From the NCBI GenBank assembly GCA_003255025.1, contig QANY01008723.1:2170001-2234000 (forward strand): 64,000 nucleotides of DNA. Reading direction: 5' to 3'. The notes under the pieces were generated by a model that was not told where the DNA came from, did not search any database, and saw only the letters and a program-made list of their open reading frames with translations. The first letter of the stretch is position 1, and each line of letters begins with the position of its first letter. Below, piece by piece: positions 1 to 11,796 of the stretch. The position numbers and the translations under genes were made by a program. The stretch comes from Datisca glomerata. Taxonomy: Eukaryota; Streptophyta; Magnoliopsida; Cucurbitales; Datiscaceae.

Positions 1-1170
1 GAAGTACCAAGTAAAATAAACGTATTATTATTTTAAAGTTACAACTTCTATAGAGATCATAGAAATAAACGTATTATTTTTATAAAATTACAAATTCGGT
101 AGAGATCATAGTGATGTTGGTTTGATTAAGTTTTTTTTGTTAAAAATCAAGTCAAATCAAATATTGTCGAACTACACATAACCGTGACGTGAAAAAGAAC
201 TAAATTGAGCTGAACCAAGAGTTTTAGTTCAGTTTAGTTTACTGGTTCAAACCAAAAATTTTAGTTCGGTTTGGTTTTTACTGGTTGGCCCTAGTCAGGG
301 AAAAATATTTTTTTAAACAAATTTTAAAACAAAAACTAAAATTATTCAACATAATTTGTGAATTTCAAATAAAATTATAACATAGAAACTAAAAAAATCA
401 TTAAAACTAAAATTACAATAGGACAATAAAGTTTCATTATAGTTTAGTTTGACATAAAATTAACTTAAGTTCGGGTTTGATTCGAAACTCGATAAAAAAT
501 TGAACCGAAAAAAAATTTCGGCTCGAATTGTCATAAACTAAACCGAGTCGGAGACATCTATAAAAACTGATCAAACTGATCATTTCAGTTCGATATAAAT
601 GTGCATACCCTAACCCTAACCCTAATCTTGAGTAAAGTGATCTAAACACATGAATTATTCAACGTGGAGGTTCAATTATTAGCAACATTTTTCAAACGTA
701 TAATTAGACAAAGATAGTTTCAATATTTGTATACGATTTACAATTTACTTCATCTACGGAAAGGTATACGCATTCCCATACCATTTTACATTGAATTCGT
801 GCATAACTAAATGATATTAAAGCAAGTCCATAAGTTAGTAAAAAACAAAGCTTGGTCTAAAAATATACAAATTCCAATAAGGTAAGGTAGCACAAAACAA
901 TTAAATTTCATCCCAATAGAGCCCCTAGAAATAATACAAATCTTCCTAAAGTTAAATGTTTTCACGCGTTGAATATTCTACGGTGAATCATAGTTTTGAA
1001 AGAAATCGTCGCCGTTCGTTTCGTAGAATCCAGTTGGAGTCATCGACTAACGGGACTAAATTCATTCACCTACCTCATTCGTATGGTTTTAATATATGAG
1101 TGTTCATATGTTAGTTTTTTCACATACTGTCACAGAAGAGCACGAAAAGGAAAAAGAGAAGGAAAAGCCC
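1..1170. other. Non-coding upstream stretch
   Basis: AT-rich sequence with no ORF that resembles a protein. Around 200-290 and 440-560 it holds repeated short stretches of the form GGTTTGGTTTTT and AAACTAAACCGAG, which look like degenerate simple repeats. I see no gene here. Confidence 0.5.
607..625. repeat. Short interstitial telomere-like repeat
   Basis: Three consecutive CCCTAA units (ACCCTAACCCTAACCCTAAT). The usual plant telomere unit is CCCTAAA, so this is a short telomere-like or telo-box-like motif, about 980 bp upstream of the glycosyltransferase start codon. A regulatory role is possible but not shown. Confidence 0.4.
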
Positions 1171-1584
1171 AAACGAATTGGACATAAATATATTTGCTTG
1201 TGAAGCTCAATTCAGGGAGAGAGTGAAACCTGGCAGCAATGCGTGCTTTCGTTTTCACCTCTCTGCAAACTCTCTAATCTTCATTTAAACAATCATCGCT
1301 CTTTCTTCCTCATTGACTCAGTTTCTACGGCTCCCATTCCCGAATCTTTGTTCTTCATTTTTTTCTGGGTCTTTGCTCTGTGAATTTATCTGGACTTTGA
1401 AAGTTTAAGCCTCTGATACTAATGGAGGGAGTTATGGGTTTCTCCCAAATCTAGCAATTCTTAGTCGGGCTTCTGAAAAATCTGACCCCATTTTGACATT
1501 TTATAGTTTTGATTTCACTAATACGGTTTTAGATTTGTTGAAAAGGAGCTTTATAAGAGTATAGAGATTGAAATTTTTAGAAAA
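1171..1584 (+). promoter_or_regulatory. Core promoter and 5' leader of the DUF604 gene
   Basis: An AT-rich TATA-like element (ATAAATATA, about 1184-1193) is followed by a pyrimidine-rich stretch (about 1250-1380) of the kind common in plant 5' leaders, and then by the start codon at 1585. A short upstream ORF lies inside it. The transcription start is not determined; TATA spacing would place it near 1215-1225. Confidence 0.4.
1422..1454 (+). CDS. Upstream ORF, 10 codons
   Basis: ATG GAG GGA ... ATC TAG encodes MEGVMGFSQI. It lies in the presumed leader, 130 bases before the main ATG, and contains a second in-frame ATG. Such uORFs can lower translation of the main ORF. It counts only if transcription starts upstream of 1422, which the TATA-like position suggests. 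Confidence 0.3.
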   Translation: MEGVMGFSQI

Positions 1585-4116
1585 ATGAAAGTGACCCAGA
1601 AAGATTCGGAGAAATTTATTTGGGATCAGATGAAGAGCCCCTCAGCGACCGCCATTAGTGGACCATTCTCTCAATCTAGAGGTTATTCACACAAGCTCTT
1701 GGTCTGGCTCATCGTCTTCGTCTCCGTTACCTATATTGTTTACATGCTCAAGCTCGTTTCGACCTCACGCGCTTGCCATGATGAGCCATTCTCCATTTCA
1801 CATCGGTTATCTTCCTCTGCTTCCATACCTAATGTTACAAACAACGATTCCATTCGAAAGCAGAGGGTCGACCCAGCTCCGCAGCTCGAATCCCGGGTAA
1901 TCCATCAGCAAACGGAGCTCCGGCACATAGTTTTCGGCATCGCGGCGTCTGCTAAGCTGTGGGAACAGAGAAAAAACTACATCAAGCTTTGGTTCAGGCC
2001 CAAGGAAATGAGAGGCATAGTGTGGTTAGACCAACCCGTGAAGACCCAGATGGACGAAAGCCTCCCGCCTGTAAAAATCTCCGGCGACACTTCGCGGTTC
2101 TCTTACACGAATCGGCAGGGCCATCGCTCAGCGATTCGTATCTCGCGGATCGTGTCCGAGACCTTACGGTTCGGACCAAAGAACGTTCGATGGTTCGTGA
2201 TGGGTGACGACGACACCGTTTTTGTCACCGAGAATCTTATCCGAGTTCTGAGAAAATACGACCACAATCAATTCTATTACATAGGAAGCTCATCGGAGAG
2301 CCATTTGCAGAACATATACTTCTCTTACGGAATGGCCTATGGTGGTGGTGGGTTCGCAATTAGTTACCCATTAGCCAAAGCCCTTGACAAAATGCAGGAT
2401 AGATGTATTCAAAGGTACCCCGGACTGTACGGCTCCGACGATCGCATGCAAGCTTGTATGGCCGAACTCGGCGTCCCACTCACTAAAGAACTCGGTTTTC
2501 ACCAGGTCTGTAAAAATCACTCTGTCACTCTTCCATCTCTTAATTTTTTTCTTCAGAAATTATTGTCGGTGATTCTTTTTTCCCCCTTCAAGGAGTGGGT
2601 CTAGATTTTTGTTTCAATTTCCTGTTCTTGGTGAATTTGTTTTAATGCTTTCAGACTCTGAGTATGTGTCGGTTTCCCAGTATAGAAACAGAGCTACTTT
2701 ACTATTATTTTAAGTTATAAAAATGTTTCTGTTTCGCATTTAAATTTTATTGATCTGCAACTAATTTAGTCATGAATTGGTTTCAGTGTCTTAGTACCTC
2801 TTAATTTAATTCTTTAGACTCTAAAATTCTGTATGTCACATCTTAGACATTATTATTCAATGAGACTTGAAAAACAACTCAACTGATAGTCACACATATT
2901 GCTATTAGAAAAGGTCATAGACCATCCAAATCTTGCACTTCGACCATCTCAATCAGCACTTGTGGGAGAAAAAAGAAAATAGAAAGGGTGGTCAGGTCAA
3001 TGTCTGTACATACCTAGGTTTGTTTAATGACATCTTTGGATTTAAGTGTCCAAAGGGTTGGACCAAACTGTCCCAAATGAAAAAGAAGATTAATGATGAT
3101 GCCCATTGTTTAGTCATACAATTAAGAGCTTTGTATATTAGCTGGCCTGTGTGACGGAAATGTTGGAAATTTAGGTTGGTCCACCATCTAGATCTTCAAT
3201 TTCAAAGAGCTTTGGCTTTGTCTGTATATTTAGATTCACAAGCACCAAGTCAAAGTGTAGCAAGTGGTTATGGTTAAGTGGTCTATATTTTACGCTATTG
3301 ATTAATTTTTTACTGCCTCTTTTATGCTTTCAATGGTCTGCATTGTAAACCTGAATATCTTCTTGACGGAATGCTATCAGTATGATGTATATGGGAACCT
3401 ATTTGGGCTTCTAGCTGCCCACCCCGTGACGCCTTTAGTTTCCCTTCATCACCTCGACGTGGTTGAGCCAATCTTCCCCAATATGACTCGGGTTCAGGCT
3501 CTTCAGCGGCTAACTGTACCAATGAAGTTAGATTCAGCTGGGCTAATGCAACAATCCATCTGCTACGATAAATCCAAGACCTGGACTGTTTCTGTTTCCT
3601 GGGGCTTTGCTGTGCAAATTTTTCGGGGGATTCTTTCCCCTCGTGAAATAGAAATGCCGTCTAGAACGTTCTTGAATTGGTACAGGCGAGCAGATTATAC
3701 AGCATACGCGTTTAATACCCGTCCGGTTACTAGGAACACGTGTCAGAAGCCTTTTATGTTTTACTTGTCCGAGGCAAAATTTGATTCGTCCATGAATCAA
3801 ACGATTAGCAAGTATATCAAACATCACGTTCCTCACCCCGCGTGTAAGTGGAAGATGGCTGATCCTGCTAATTTAGACATTGTTGAGGTACTGAAGAAAC
3901 CCGACCCTCATCTGTGGGATAGAGTAAGTGCTCCTCTCTTACCATTTTCTGTAGCTTATCGGTTTAAAACAAAAGTTAAGTTTTGTGGAATTCTTTCTTC
4001 TGTCTTTCTTTTGGCAGTCTCCAAGGAGAAATTGCTGCAGAATCTTGGTCTCGAAGAAGAAGACGACTGTAATTGAAGTTGGTGTATGTAGAGAAGGCGA
4101 AATCAGCGTAGTATGA
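1585..4116 (+). CDS. DUF604 / Fringe-like glycosyltransferase, type II membrane protein, three exons
   Basis: Exons 1585-2505, 3381-3923 and 4018-4116 give 520 aa, a usual family length. Donors GT at 2506 and GTAAGT at 3924 and acceptors CAG before 3381 and 4018 keep the frame. Residues 1-37 are the cytosolic tail, about 38-58 one hydrophobic anchor, and the rest is the presumed Golgi-lumen catalytic domain. The DDD metal and nucleotide-sugar motif is at 208-210 (FVMGDDDTVF). A glycine-rich GGGGFAIS segment is near 253-260, and the conserved YGSDDR lies shortly after. Exon 3 encodes a C-terminus beginning SPRRNCC. Family knowledge: plant DUF604 proteins belong to the GT31-like fold; donor and acceptor are mostly unproven. 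The frame stays open past the first donor, so intron retention would give a 339-aa truncated protein. It appears intact. Confidence 0.9.
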
Positions 4117-4960
4117 ACTTTATAGAGTGGGAGGTGAATCCTATTATCCCATATGGATTGGAGTGTCATCTTTCTCCAATTCTTTGATGATGTCTTTATT
4201 TGCTAACTCTTACAGTTCCACCCTCCCCCACCCTCTCTTGGACAAAATCAGTAGATATTCAGAAGAAAAACAGTATTGATGTACAAAAAGTTGTATTTTT
4301 ATACATCTTATTAATATAAGAGCAGTGGTTGTAGTTTTATACTTTGAAGTTTAAATTTGGTTATTCCTATTTGGTTCGTTTAGTCTCTGGTTGCGCCTCC
4401 GACAAATTAAGAAGCAGAGAGGATTATTTGCGTCGTGGAGCTGACACCAACGACAACACCCATGTCATGGTGGTGCATACGCCTCATTAGCCATGGCAAC
4501 ACTAATGTCATGGTGCTTGCACCACAGTGACTCTAATGTCAAAGTGATGGCTAAATGACTCTAATGTCAAAGTGATGGCAAGCCACAATGACATTTGTGT
4601 CATGCTACACTTAACACTACTATGATATGATAACATAGTGTGATACATAATAGTGATTAGTAACATGATACTACATAATATTTATTTTCTAGAACTCTAA
4701 AACATTTAACTCCAATCATTTGCCTTAAAGTATAATATTATTCATATTTTAAGCTATTTTATTAATTAAACGAAAGTTTTATGGTCTTGACAAAAAAAGT
4801 GAGTGATGGGTACACGAATTGATACAGAGAAACAAATATCATCAAGTAGAATTCAATTATGGTGATAAATCTAGATATGTAATGTGAAATTAGTATAGTG
4901 TGAATCGTTGGAATGTGTCGAATATCGTCTGACTTGCTAGTTAAAAAGATTTAGTTTCTC
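4117..4960. other. 3' flank of the glycosyltransferase gene; small repeats
   Basis: Presumed 3' UTR followed by non-coding DNA. No clear AATAAA is seen. At about 4530-4590 the phrase TGACTCTAATGTCAAAGTGA occurs twice in tandem with about 28-base spacing, and more diverged copies of ATGTCATGGTG lie just upstream (4455-4515). No ORF of interest. Confidence 0.4.
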
Positions 4961-4964
4961 TTTG

Positions 4965-5640
4965 CTTAATACTTAGATTTTAAGAAGTTGAATGAGTTGA
5001 GTTTTTCAACTTAGTATCAAAACTTGGTTGGGTCTGTGTTAGTTGTGCAGCGTCGTTTACTCTATGTTCATATGTCATGTGTTTGACCATCGTGTGTTGT
5101 GGTCCAAGAGGGTACGTTGGAATGTCTTTCACATCTCCTGTCTTTGCCCCTTCTATGCTAGCTAAGCCAACTTAATTCCAATTTTCTTAACAACTAGGCT
5201 TTAAGAAGTAGAATAACATAAGTTTTTTAACTTGATATCAGAGTTTTGTTGGACTTATTTTTATGTGCTCCTTTAGTTTAACTCTTTGTGCGACATAGTT
5301 CAATCGTTGTGTACCGTGTAGTTCGGCCTACGTCTAATATGTCATGTCTTAGCTGTCGTGTGTTATGGTCTAGGAGGATTCGTTGAAATGTTGTCTCACG
5401 TCGTTTAATTTTACCCATTTAATGTTGTTAAAAGACTTTAGTTAAAACATCTATGTTTTAAGGATGAAACAAATTGTGCTTTTTAACTTGATATTGAAAC
5501 CTAGTTGGACATGTAGTTGATCGCGCTTGCTTAGTTTGGCTACTTATGTGTTATGTCGCAAAGTTCGATTTTGTATGTCAAGTAGTCGGCGGCCATGTAT
5601 TGTGACTTAGGAGGGTGGGTCAAATATTGTCATTTTTTGC
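4965..5640. repeat. Threefold degenerate repeat, about 240-250 bp period
   Basis: Three blocks (about 4975-5130, 5205-5400 and 5455-5635) share a common order of phrases: TTTAAGAAGT or a variant, then TTTTTCAACTTGATATCA, then GTTGGACTT, then a CATATGTCATG-like and CGTGTGTTGTGGTC-like segment, then AGGAGG plus GTTG. The copies are strongly diverged. The phrase CTTGATATCAGAG resembles the region around a tRNA-Met primer binding site of Copia elements, so the block may derive from LTR-flanking sequence; this is inference. Confidence 0.5.
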
Positions 5641-6430
5641 TGGTTAAAAGACTATATAGTAACTCTATGTATCTGTAACACCTAAATTTTAGGAATGGAG
5701 CAAGCCGGACTTTTCAAATAAATCTTCCAGCTCTTAGTTTTTTTCTTTTCTATCATATTCTATATTTTTTTTACTTTTTAGAAGATAAAGATTTTTAAGT
5801 GGGACATCTAAAAATTAAGTGAGGTAATTTTTTTTATAAATATTCACATTTTTTCAACTTTTCTCTTTTAATGGGATTTTAAACTCAAATCTTCTCTCAA
5901 TTGTTTATTATATTGTTTTGGTGGTCCTCGGCTTTTTTTTACCCAATTTTTATGAGATTTTATTTTTAATCTATTTTTTTGAATTTTTACATCCAATTAT
6001 TTTCAATTTATTTTTTAGGTCGGGTATTAACCTTTCCAACTTAAAAAAAAACATTATTTAACCAAATATTATTAAATATGGAGAATAGTTGAAAGTTAAA
6101 AAGAAAATTATAATCTTTTATACTTATTAAAAATGTTTTACAAACAAAACGTAATAATCTTGCATTATCATTAATCTAATACAAGATTTTAATGCATTAC
6201 TAAATATAATAATTATGTATTCTCACTAATATAATTTTTATTAATCATATTCTCACAAATTACATTCCTACAAGTAATCTTAAAACTTTAAACGAAAAGG
6301 CCCTAAAGAATAAGTAAAGAAAAGGAATTAATTAAAAAAATGAAAATGAGAACCTTAAAAGAAGTCAAAAGTCATATATATATATATACTTAAAAAAGTC
6401 AAAAGTCAAATATAACATCTAACCTATGGA
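5641..6430. other. AT-rich non-coding stretch
   Basis: Very AT-rich, with poly-T runs and a short TA microsatellite near 6376-6388 flanked on both sides by the phrase AAAAGTCAAAAGTCA. I see no gene. Confidence 0.4.
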
Positions 6431-8645
6431 TGTTGGTCGTCGCGCCGCGTATGCGGCGCAAGCATGAGACTCGTGGCCATTTAAAAAAATAATTTTTACA
6501 AAAAATGAATAGTGTAATAAACTAAAAATTATGCAACACGACGATAATAAAATTTTTTTATTGAAAATTATTTTCAATCAGTCAAGATGTATTATATATT
6601 TATATACTAAATCTACAACATACATGATTATGAATCATATACCTCTTGTAATCTTAATCAAGCGTCCTTACAAAACCGATCGATCTTCCGTCTCACGCAA
6701 CCGTTCCAACGATCAAAAGACTCTGAGATCCACACCAAGATCTTCCAAGTCAATCCTCAATGCACTAGAACGTGTGTGGACACGTAGAATATAATAAGAT
6801 ACTTTTTCTATCTCTAGATATTCTCATCACATAAGATCTATAGGTTTACTAAGAATGACTTTTTAGAGATTTGATTAACTATTAATCATAAAAAAATCAC
6901 TCTGGGCAATTGTGTTCACAACTCAATTCACTGATGATCTGATCAACTGAGGCCATTTGAATAAGATCTGAATCTTCTTCTAGATAATGACGTATAAGAT
7001 ATTTATGGATAATTAAAATTAAAAAAATAATATTTAATTTTAAATTGTCCAATATAGTGGGACTCACTGTATAATGGTGCACAACTGCAATGTAACATGA
7101 CACTGTAGTGTGCCTGGAGGCATCATAGTGCCTCACGACACCCCTTGATGCCATGTGGCACTACAATGTTCACCCTCACTATTATTGTGCCACATGGCAA
7201 TACAATAGTCCAGTCATCTCTGATATCCAATTAGTAATTGACACGTGACAATTATTATAAATTAAATATTTATTTTAATAAGATAAATATCTAGATATCA
7301 GTTAATTTAAAATTAATATATCTGATTATCCTTATCAACTAAATTATCTGTTATTTAACAAATAACAGATTTAGTTGATCCAAAATATTATCTAATAATA
7401 ATTTAGTTATCTAATTTCATAAATTAGGTATTCTGTCTCACTTATCGATAATTAAAAAATAATCGGTAATTATATATATATAATATTAACTCTAAAAATT
7501 ACATTATATATAAATAATTCAATTAATTAATTTTTAATTAATTAATCACACATAATACTCTCATAATTATGTACTTGCTTCAAAATAAAAATTCCTTTAC
7601 AAGTTAATCATGTTCTCACGTCCTGAAATATTCACACCCTAGAGTACGTAATATAGAGGTGACTTGCGGACCATGAACATATAATCCTAAGCTCCAATAA
7701 ACCAGATTATTAATTAAACTCTTTAATCAAACAATCTTATTTATTAATTCCATTATTACTTCACTATAAATTATGAAATTGAACTCTTAGTGATTATAGA
7801 TTGTATTTACAGAGTATTCTCATGTAATCCACTGATATAATCAATTCATGTAGTCCTGTCCTCCAAATTGATTCGTAAATTAGAACTGATCAAAATTATC
7901 ATTTTACCCTTCTAATTACCTCTTGATCCTTAAGTACCATTAATCCACTAGTGAATGACTAATTTATAATCTTATTATAAATTTGAGGCTCAATAACCAT
8001 TTTGTTCCAGAGTTAACAATTAAGGAAACTAATATACGATCCGTTAGGAAATCTTGAATTCTAAATCTGGTAAGATCATGTTCCCAGCCATTCAGATCAC
8101 TAAATCTTTAAAACAAAAGTCACTAGTTTGTTTTACAAACAAACTTTAACGAGTGAATCAAAAGATCCAGTAGACATGTATAGAAGTTCATGACTACTTA
8201 GGATTCAGACTGTTCTACATACAATCATTGAATTGATGCGTATTAAATCTTTATTAGAAATGGCATATTGATAAATATATTAATTCACATCGGTCCAGTC
8301 ATATATAATCTCATTATATAAAGTACCTTCACTAAGATGTCTATCCACATCAATGATCCGGATCTAGATCGCACGCATTCATAATGCTTTGTGAACCGTA
8401 CTAACAATCATTCATTAAAGATTTCATACTTTAATATGTTGCTGACAGTTTTATTCATTATCTATGATCTTAATCCTCTTGTACTAATACAAGATCATAG
8501 TCTCATTAGTGAATATGGAGTTTTCAGATATTTATATAAGTTATTCAACAATAATTTAAAAGAATAATTATAAGAAAAATGTAATCATCATTAAATTTCA
8601 TATCAAATTATCAATACACATACTTTGAGGGCATAACCCCCAACA
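6431..8645 (-). mobile_element. Probable solo LTR (minus orientation), about 2.2 kb
   Basis: Read on the minus strand from 8645 it starts TGTTGGGGGTTATGCCCTC. About 650 bp of it match the LTR-like sequence at 52280-52940 in the opposite orientation, far too well to be chance. The plus-strand left end TGTTGG at 6431 gives a terminal inverted pair with CCCCAACA at 8645. No internal coding domains are seen. The flanking five bases (ATGGA and ATAGG) are similar but not identical, so the left limit is tentative. The outer ends fit LTRs of plant Copia elements. Confidence 0.5.
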
Positions 8646-8810
8646 ATAGGATCATAATTCTATTGTTCCATGAGTAATAGAGAACCTTAATAAATCTGGA
8701 CTGTACATTATAGATATTAGAGGTCTAGATTCGTCCTAGCAAAAGGACAAAAAGAAAAAGAAAAAAGAAAAAAAAGAAAAAAATACGTTTTCTATTCTGC
8801 GTTTGTACTA
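8646..8810. other. A-rich spacer between two retroelements
   Basis: Contains an A/G-rich run (8740-8790) and no ORF. It separates the presumed solo LTR from the left end of the Copia element. Confidence 0.4.
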
Positions 8811-9213
8811 GATAAAGAGAAGGAGAGAGATGAAGAAATGGATGAAAGATTTTCTCTAATCAATTTCTTACCGAGTTAGAATGAGAATGGATGATGAAAA
8901 ACGTTGAGCTACTGACAAAATAATAACAAAAAGGTAATAAATATATTGCCAATCACTGCTCAATCATGCTTGCATACATGAAGCCATTACGTGAGAGAGA
9001 AAGGAGGAATCTCCATGATGCAACCCTATTGGTTGAGGTGTCCTCCAATTAGGTGATGCCGTGTAGACAGAATTGGTTGTTTGAAGAACCTTTGAAGGCC
9101 AACCACTTGCAGTTGACATGGAGCTCTGTAAACATTGCTGACATGGTTGAGAAGTTATGTTGGCAGTGTCTAATTGGGAGCTTAGTTGGCATAAATGTAC
9201 AATAGGTTTAACA
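8811..9213 (-). repeat. 3' LTR of the Copia element
   Basis: Read on the minus strand it starts TGTTAAACC at 9213, directly after a purine tract (plus-strand complement TCCCCTCTC, 9214-9222). It aligns with 15531-15960 over nearly all its length; the other copy has an extra insert of about 30 bases near 15605-15635. The distal end (8811) is judged only from loss of alignment. Confidence 0.7.
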
Positions 9214-9920
9214 TCCCCTCTCAAGCGAAAGAGTGGCAAAGCTAGGCTGAGCTTGGAGCTAAGAAAGCTTAAAATTGTTGGAGATAGAGGCTTGGTGAGT
9301 ATATCAACCAGTTGAGAAGCAGAGAGCATGTACCTAACTTCGACAGTTTTCACCAGAATGTGTTGTCGAATAAAATTGCATGTCAAGTTCAATGTGCTTG
9401 GTACGTGCATGGAATACATAATTAGCTGTGAGCGAAAGAGCTCATTGGTTATCACTCCAAATCATAGGTGGGGAAGATGGTTGAAGCTTGAGTTCTTTGA
9501 AAAAAGAGAGAAGCCATAAAACCTCACTGCAACTGAAGTAAGGGCCCGATACTCAGCTTCAGTGTTGGATCGAGCAATGATTGCTTGTTTCTTACAGCTC
9601 CAAGCAATAAGGTTACCTCCTAGATACACAGATATACCAGTGATGGATTTGCGATCATTTAGAGAATAAGAAGCCCAATCCGCATCACAGTATCCCTCGA
9701 GAGTAAGTCTTGAGGAATGAGAGAAATGTAAGCCAATATGAGGGGTACCCTTTAGATAACGAAGGAGTCATTCACAAACTTTCCAGTGAGCTTCAGTTGA
9801 ATGTGACATGAATTGGCTAAGCTTGTTAACAGTGAATGCATTATCAGGTCAAGTCATTGTGAGATATTGGAGAGAGCCAATCACCCTTCTGTATAGTTTT
9901 GGATCTGAAAAATAGGACTA
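9214..9920 (-). pseudogene. Copia RNase H domain, degenerate
   Basis: Minus-strand reading gives the RNase H landmarks: YCDADWA (near 9690), SNTEAEYRAL (near 9560) and LADILTKPL-like VDILTKPLS (near 9290), and it ends in FRLRGDVK, the usual Copia terminus running into the polypurine tract. The frame changes at least once between 9455 and 9560. The downstream frame runs into the LTR. Role when intact: degradation of the RNA strand during reverse transcription. Confidence 0.75.
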
Positions 9921-10740
9921 CCGATGGGTGAACTTGTAAGAGGGGCACAAAGGTGTAGGACATCTCTTTACATTAATCATGTTGGTTTTGGCTTGGATAT
10001 CAGTGAGATACTTAGCTTGGGTGAGATACAATCCAGTCTGATCTTCAAAAGCTTCAAACCCGGGAAAGTAGGAAATTGACCCTAGAGTCTTAAGGGAAAA
10101 CTGAGCACATAAATGGCCAATTACCTGCTGAATGAGAGAGGAGCTACGGCATGTTATTAAGATAGCATCCACATAGATGAGCACAAGAAACATATGAGGT
10201 CCAGTAAACTTAATGAAGAGGGATGCATCAGATATAACATGGTGGAAGCCCAATCCAGTGAAAGCTAGTTTTAACTTGCCACACCATGCTCTGGGTGCCT
10301 GCCTTAAGCCATAGAGGGATTTGTGCAGCTTGCAAATGTGGTTAGGTTTGCTAGGGTGTTTAATCATCGCGGCCACTCCATAAAAATAGTTTCTTTAAAC
10401 TTGCCATGGAGGAAAGCACTATTGATATCAAGTTGTTGAATCTCTCATCCTTTGCTAACAACAAGTGTAAAGATTACTCTTAATGTGCATGGCTTAAGAA
10501 CATGGCTAAACGTATCAAAACAACTGATTCCCATTTATTGTTGGAACCCTTTGGGATCTAGCTTGGCCTTGTACATATTGACAATGCCATCTGCATTTTA
10601 CTTCATCCTGAATACCCATTTGTTCCTGACAACAGTTTGGTCCTCATGAGGTGGTACCAAAGTCCAAATGTCATTTGCTTGAAGTGCATTGAACTCCTTA
10701 GTCATAGCAGATTTCCAGTTGCTGTCATTAAGGGCTTCCT
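9918..10740 (-). pseudogene. Copia reverse transcriptase, degenerate, YVDD changed to YVDA
   Basis: The minus-strand frame 10376-9918 shows the family blocks KSLYGLRQAPRAW (near 10310) and LIYVDAILIT (near 10165). In an active enzyme the box is YVDD; here the second Asp codon is GCT, Ala, which should abolish catalysis. The upstream RT part (10380-10740) is visible in other frames, so at least one frameshift separates them. RT is followed by RNase H, as expected. Confidence 0.8.
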
Positions 10741-11796
10741 ATACAAAACTAGGCTGAGAGAAATATTTTAGAATTGAGGTGAAAGCATTTGGCTTTAAAG
10801 AGTCAGTTTTGGACCTGGTAAGCATGAGAGGCATATGTCTGACATTGGTTAAATGATGGATAGGCATAGAAGGTGGTGGGGTGGGTGAGGGGAGAAATAG
10901 AACAATGTTAGAAGGGAAACTATAGTTGAGAGATGAAGAAGGGATAAGTATACCTGAAGCATTACCTAAGTGGAGAGCATTATCAACTGGTGTAGGAGAA
11001 GAGCAAGACTGAGAAGAAGATAATGCTGCAAGGCTTGACAGTGGAGTTGGCAAGTGAGGTAGAGAAAATGGTACCTGAACAAAAGGAATGGAAACATGAG
11101 GAGTAACAAAAATAGGCAAACTAGAGGGAGTAAGTGTGGTTATTCTTCTTAGATTAGAATAAGGGAGTTCTTTTCATTAGAAACAACATTGATTTATATG
11201 TATTGTTTGTCAGATATTGGTTCTAGGTAGATGTAACCTTTGAAAGATGAGCTATACCCTATGAACACACTATTTTTAGTATGAAAGTTTAGCTTTTGGT
11301 TGTTATATGTAAAAAGGAAATAAAAGCATCCAAAAGCCCTAAGGTGGTTGTATTTAGGTGATTTGTGAAACAATTTTTTAGAAAGGCTTTTATTTACCAA
11401 CACTGGTGTAGGAAGTATATTAATTAGGTAAGTAGCTATAGAGAAAACCTCCCACCAAAATTTTAGCTTGGCATGATAAAAAAAAGTGAGGCCACGTTCA
11501 ATTATATCCCTATATTTGTGTTCAATTCTACCATTTTGAGCATGAGTATGTGGGTAAGGATGCCTGGAAATGATGCCAAGGTTGGTGAATATAGGCAATA
11601 AAGGTCTGAACCCCCCCAATCACTCTGAACACATTTTATCTTTGCCTTAAACTGTCTATCAACATAAGCCAAGAAGTTAATTAGGGTTTGTTTTACTTCA
11701 GACTTGGTTTTAAGTAGGAAAGTCCATGTGAATTGAGTAGAATCATCAAGCAGGCTTAGATAATACCTAAACTAGAAGTGGAAAGGTGAGGAGAGG
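10739..11796 (-). pseudogene. Copia integrase C-terminal part and linker to RT
   Basis: Minus strand. From 11796 downwards the integrase core resumes after the nested LTR: block YYLSLLDDSTQFTW, then KCVQSDWGG with the second catalytic Asp (near 11620), then HAQNGRIEHKYRDIIE with the catalytic Glu (near 11530). The zone 11550-11320 matches the integrase C-terminal part with FGCF and VFIGYS. The proline/serine-rich stretch 11119-10739 is the poorly conserved linker; it ends in MLTRSKTDSLKP, a usual entry to Copia RT. Several frames are involved. Confidence 0.75.

Noticed and set aside
607..625. Telomere or subtelomere boundary
   Set aside because: Only three CCCTAA units are present, inside ordinary sequence; too short for a telomere.
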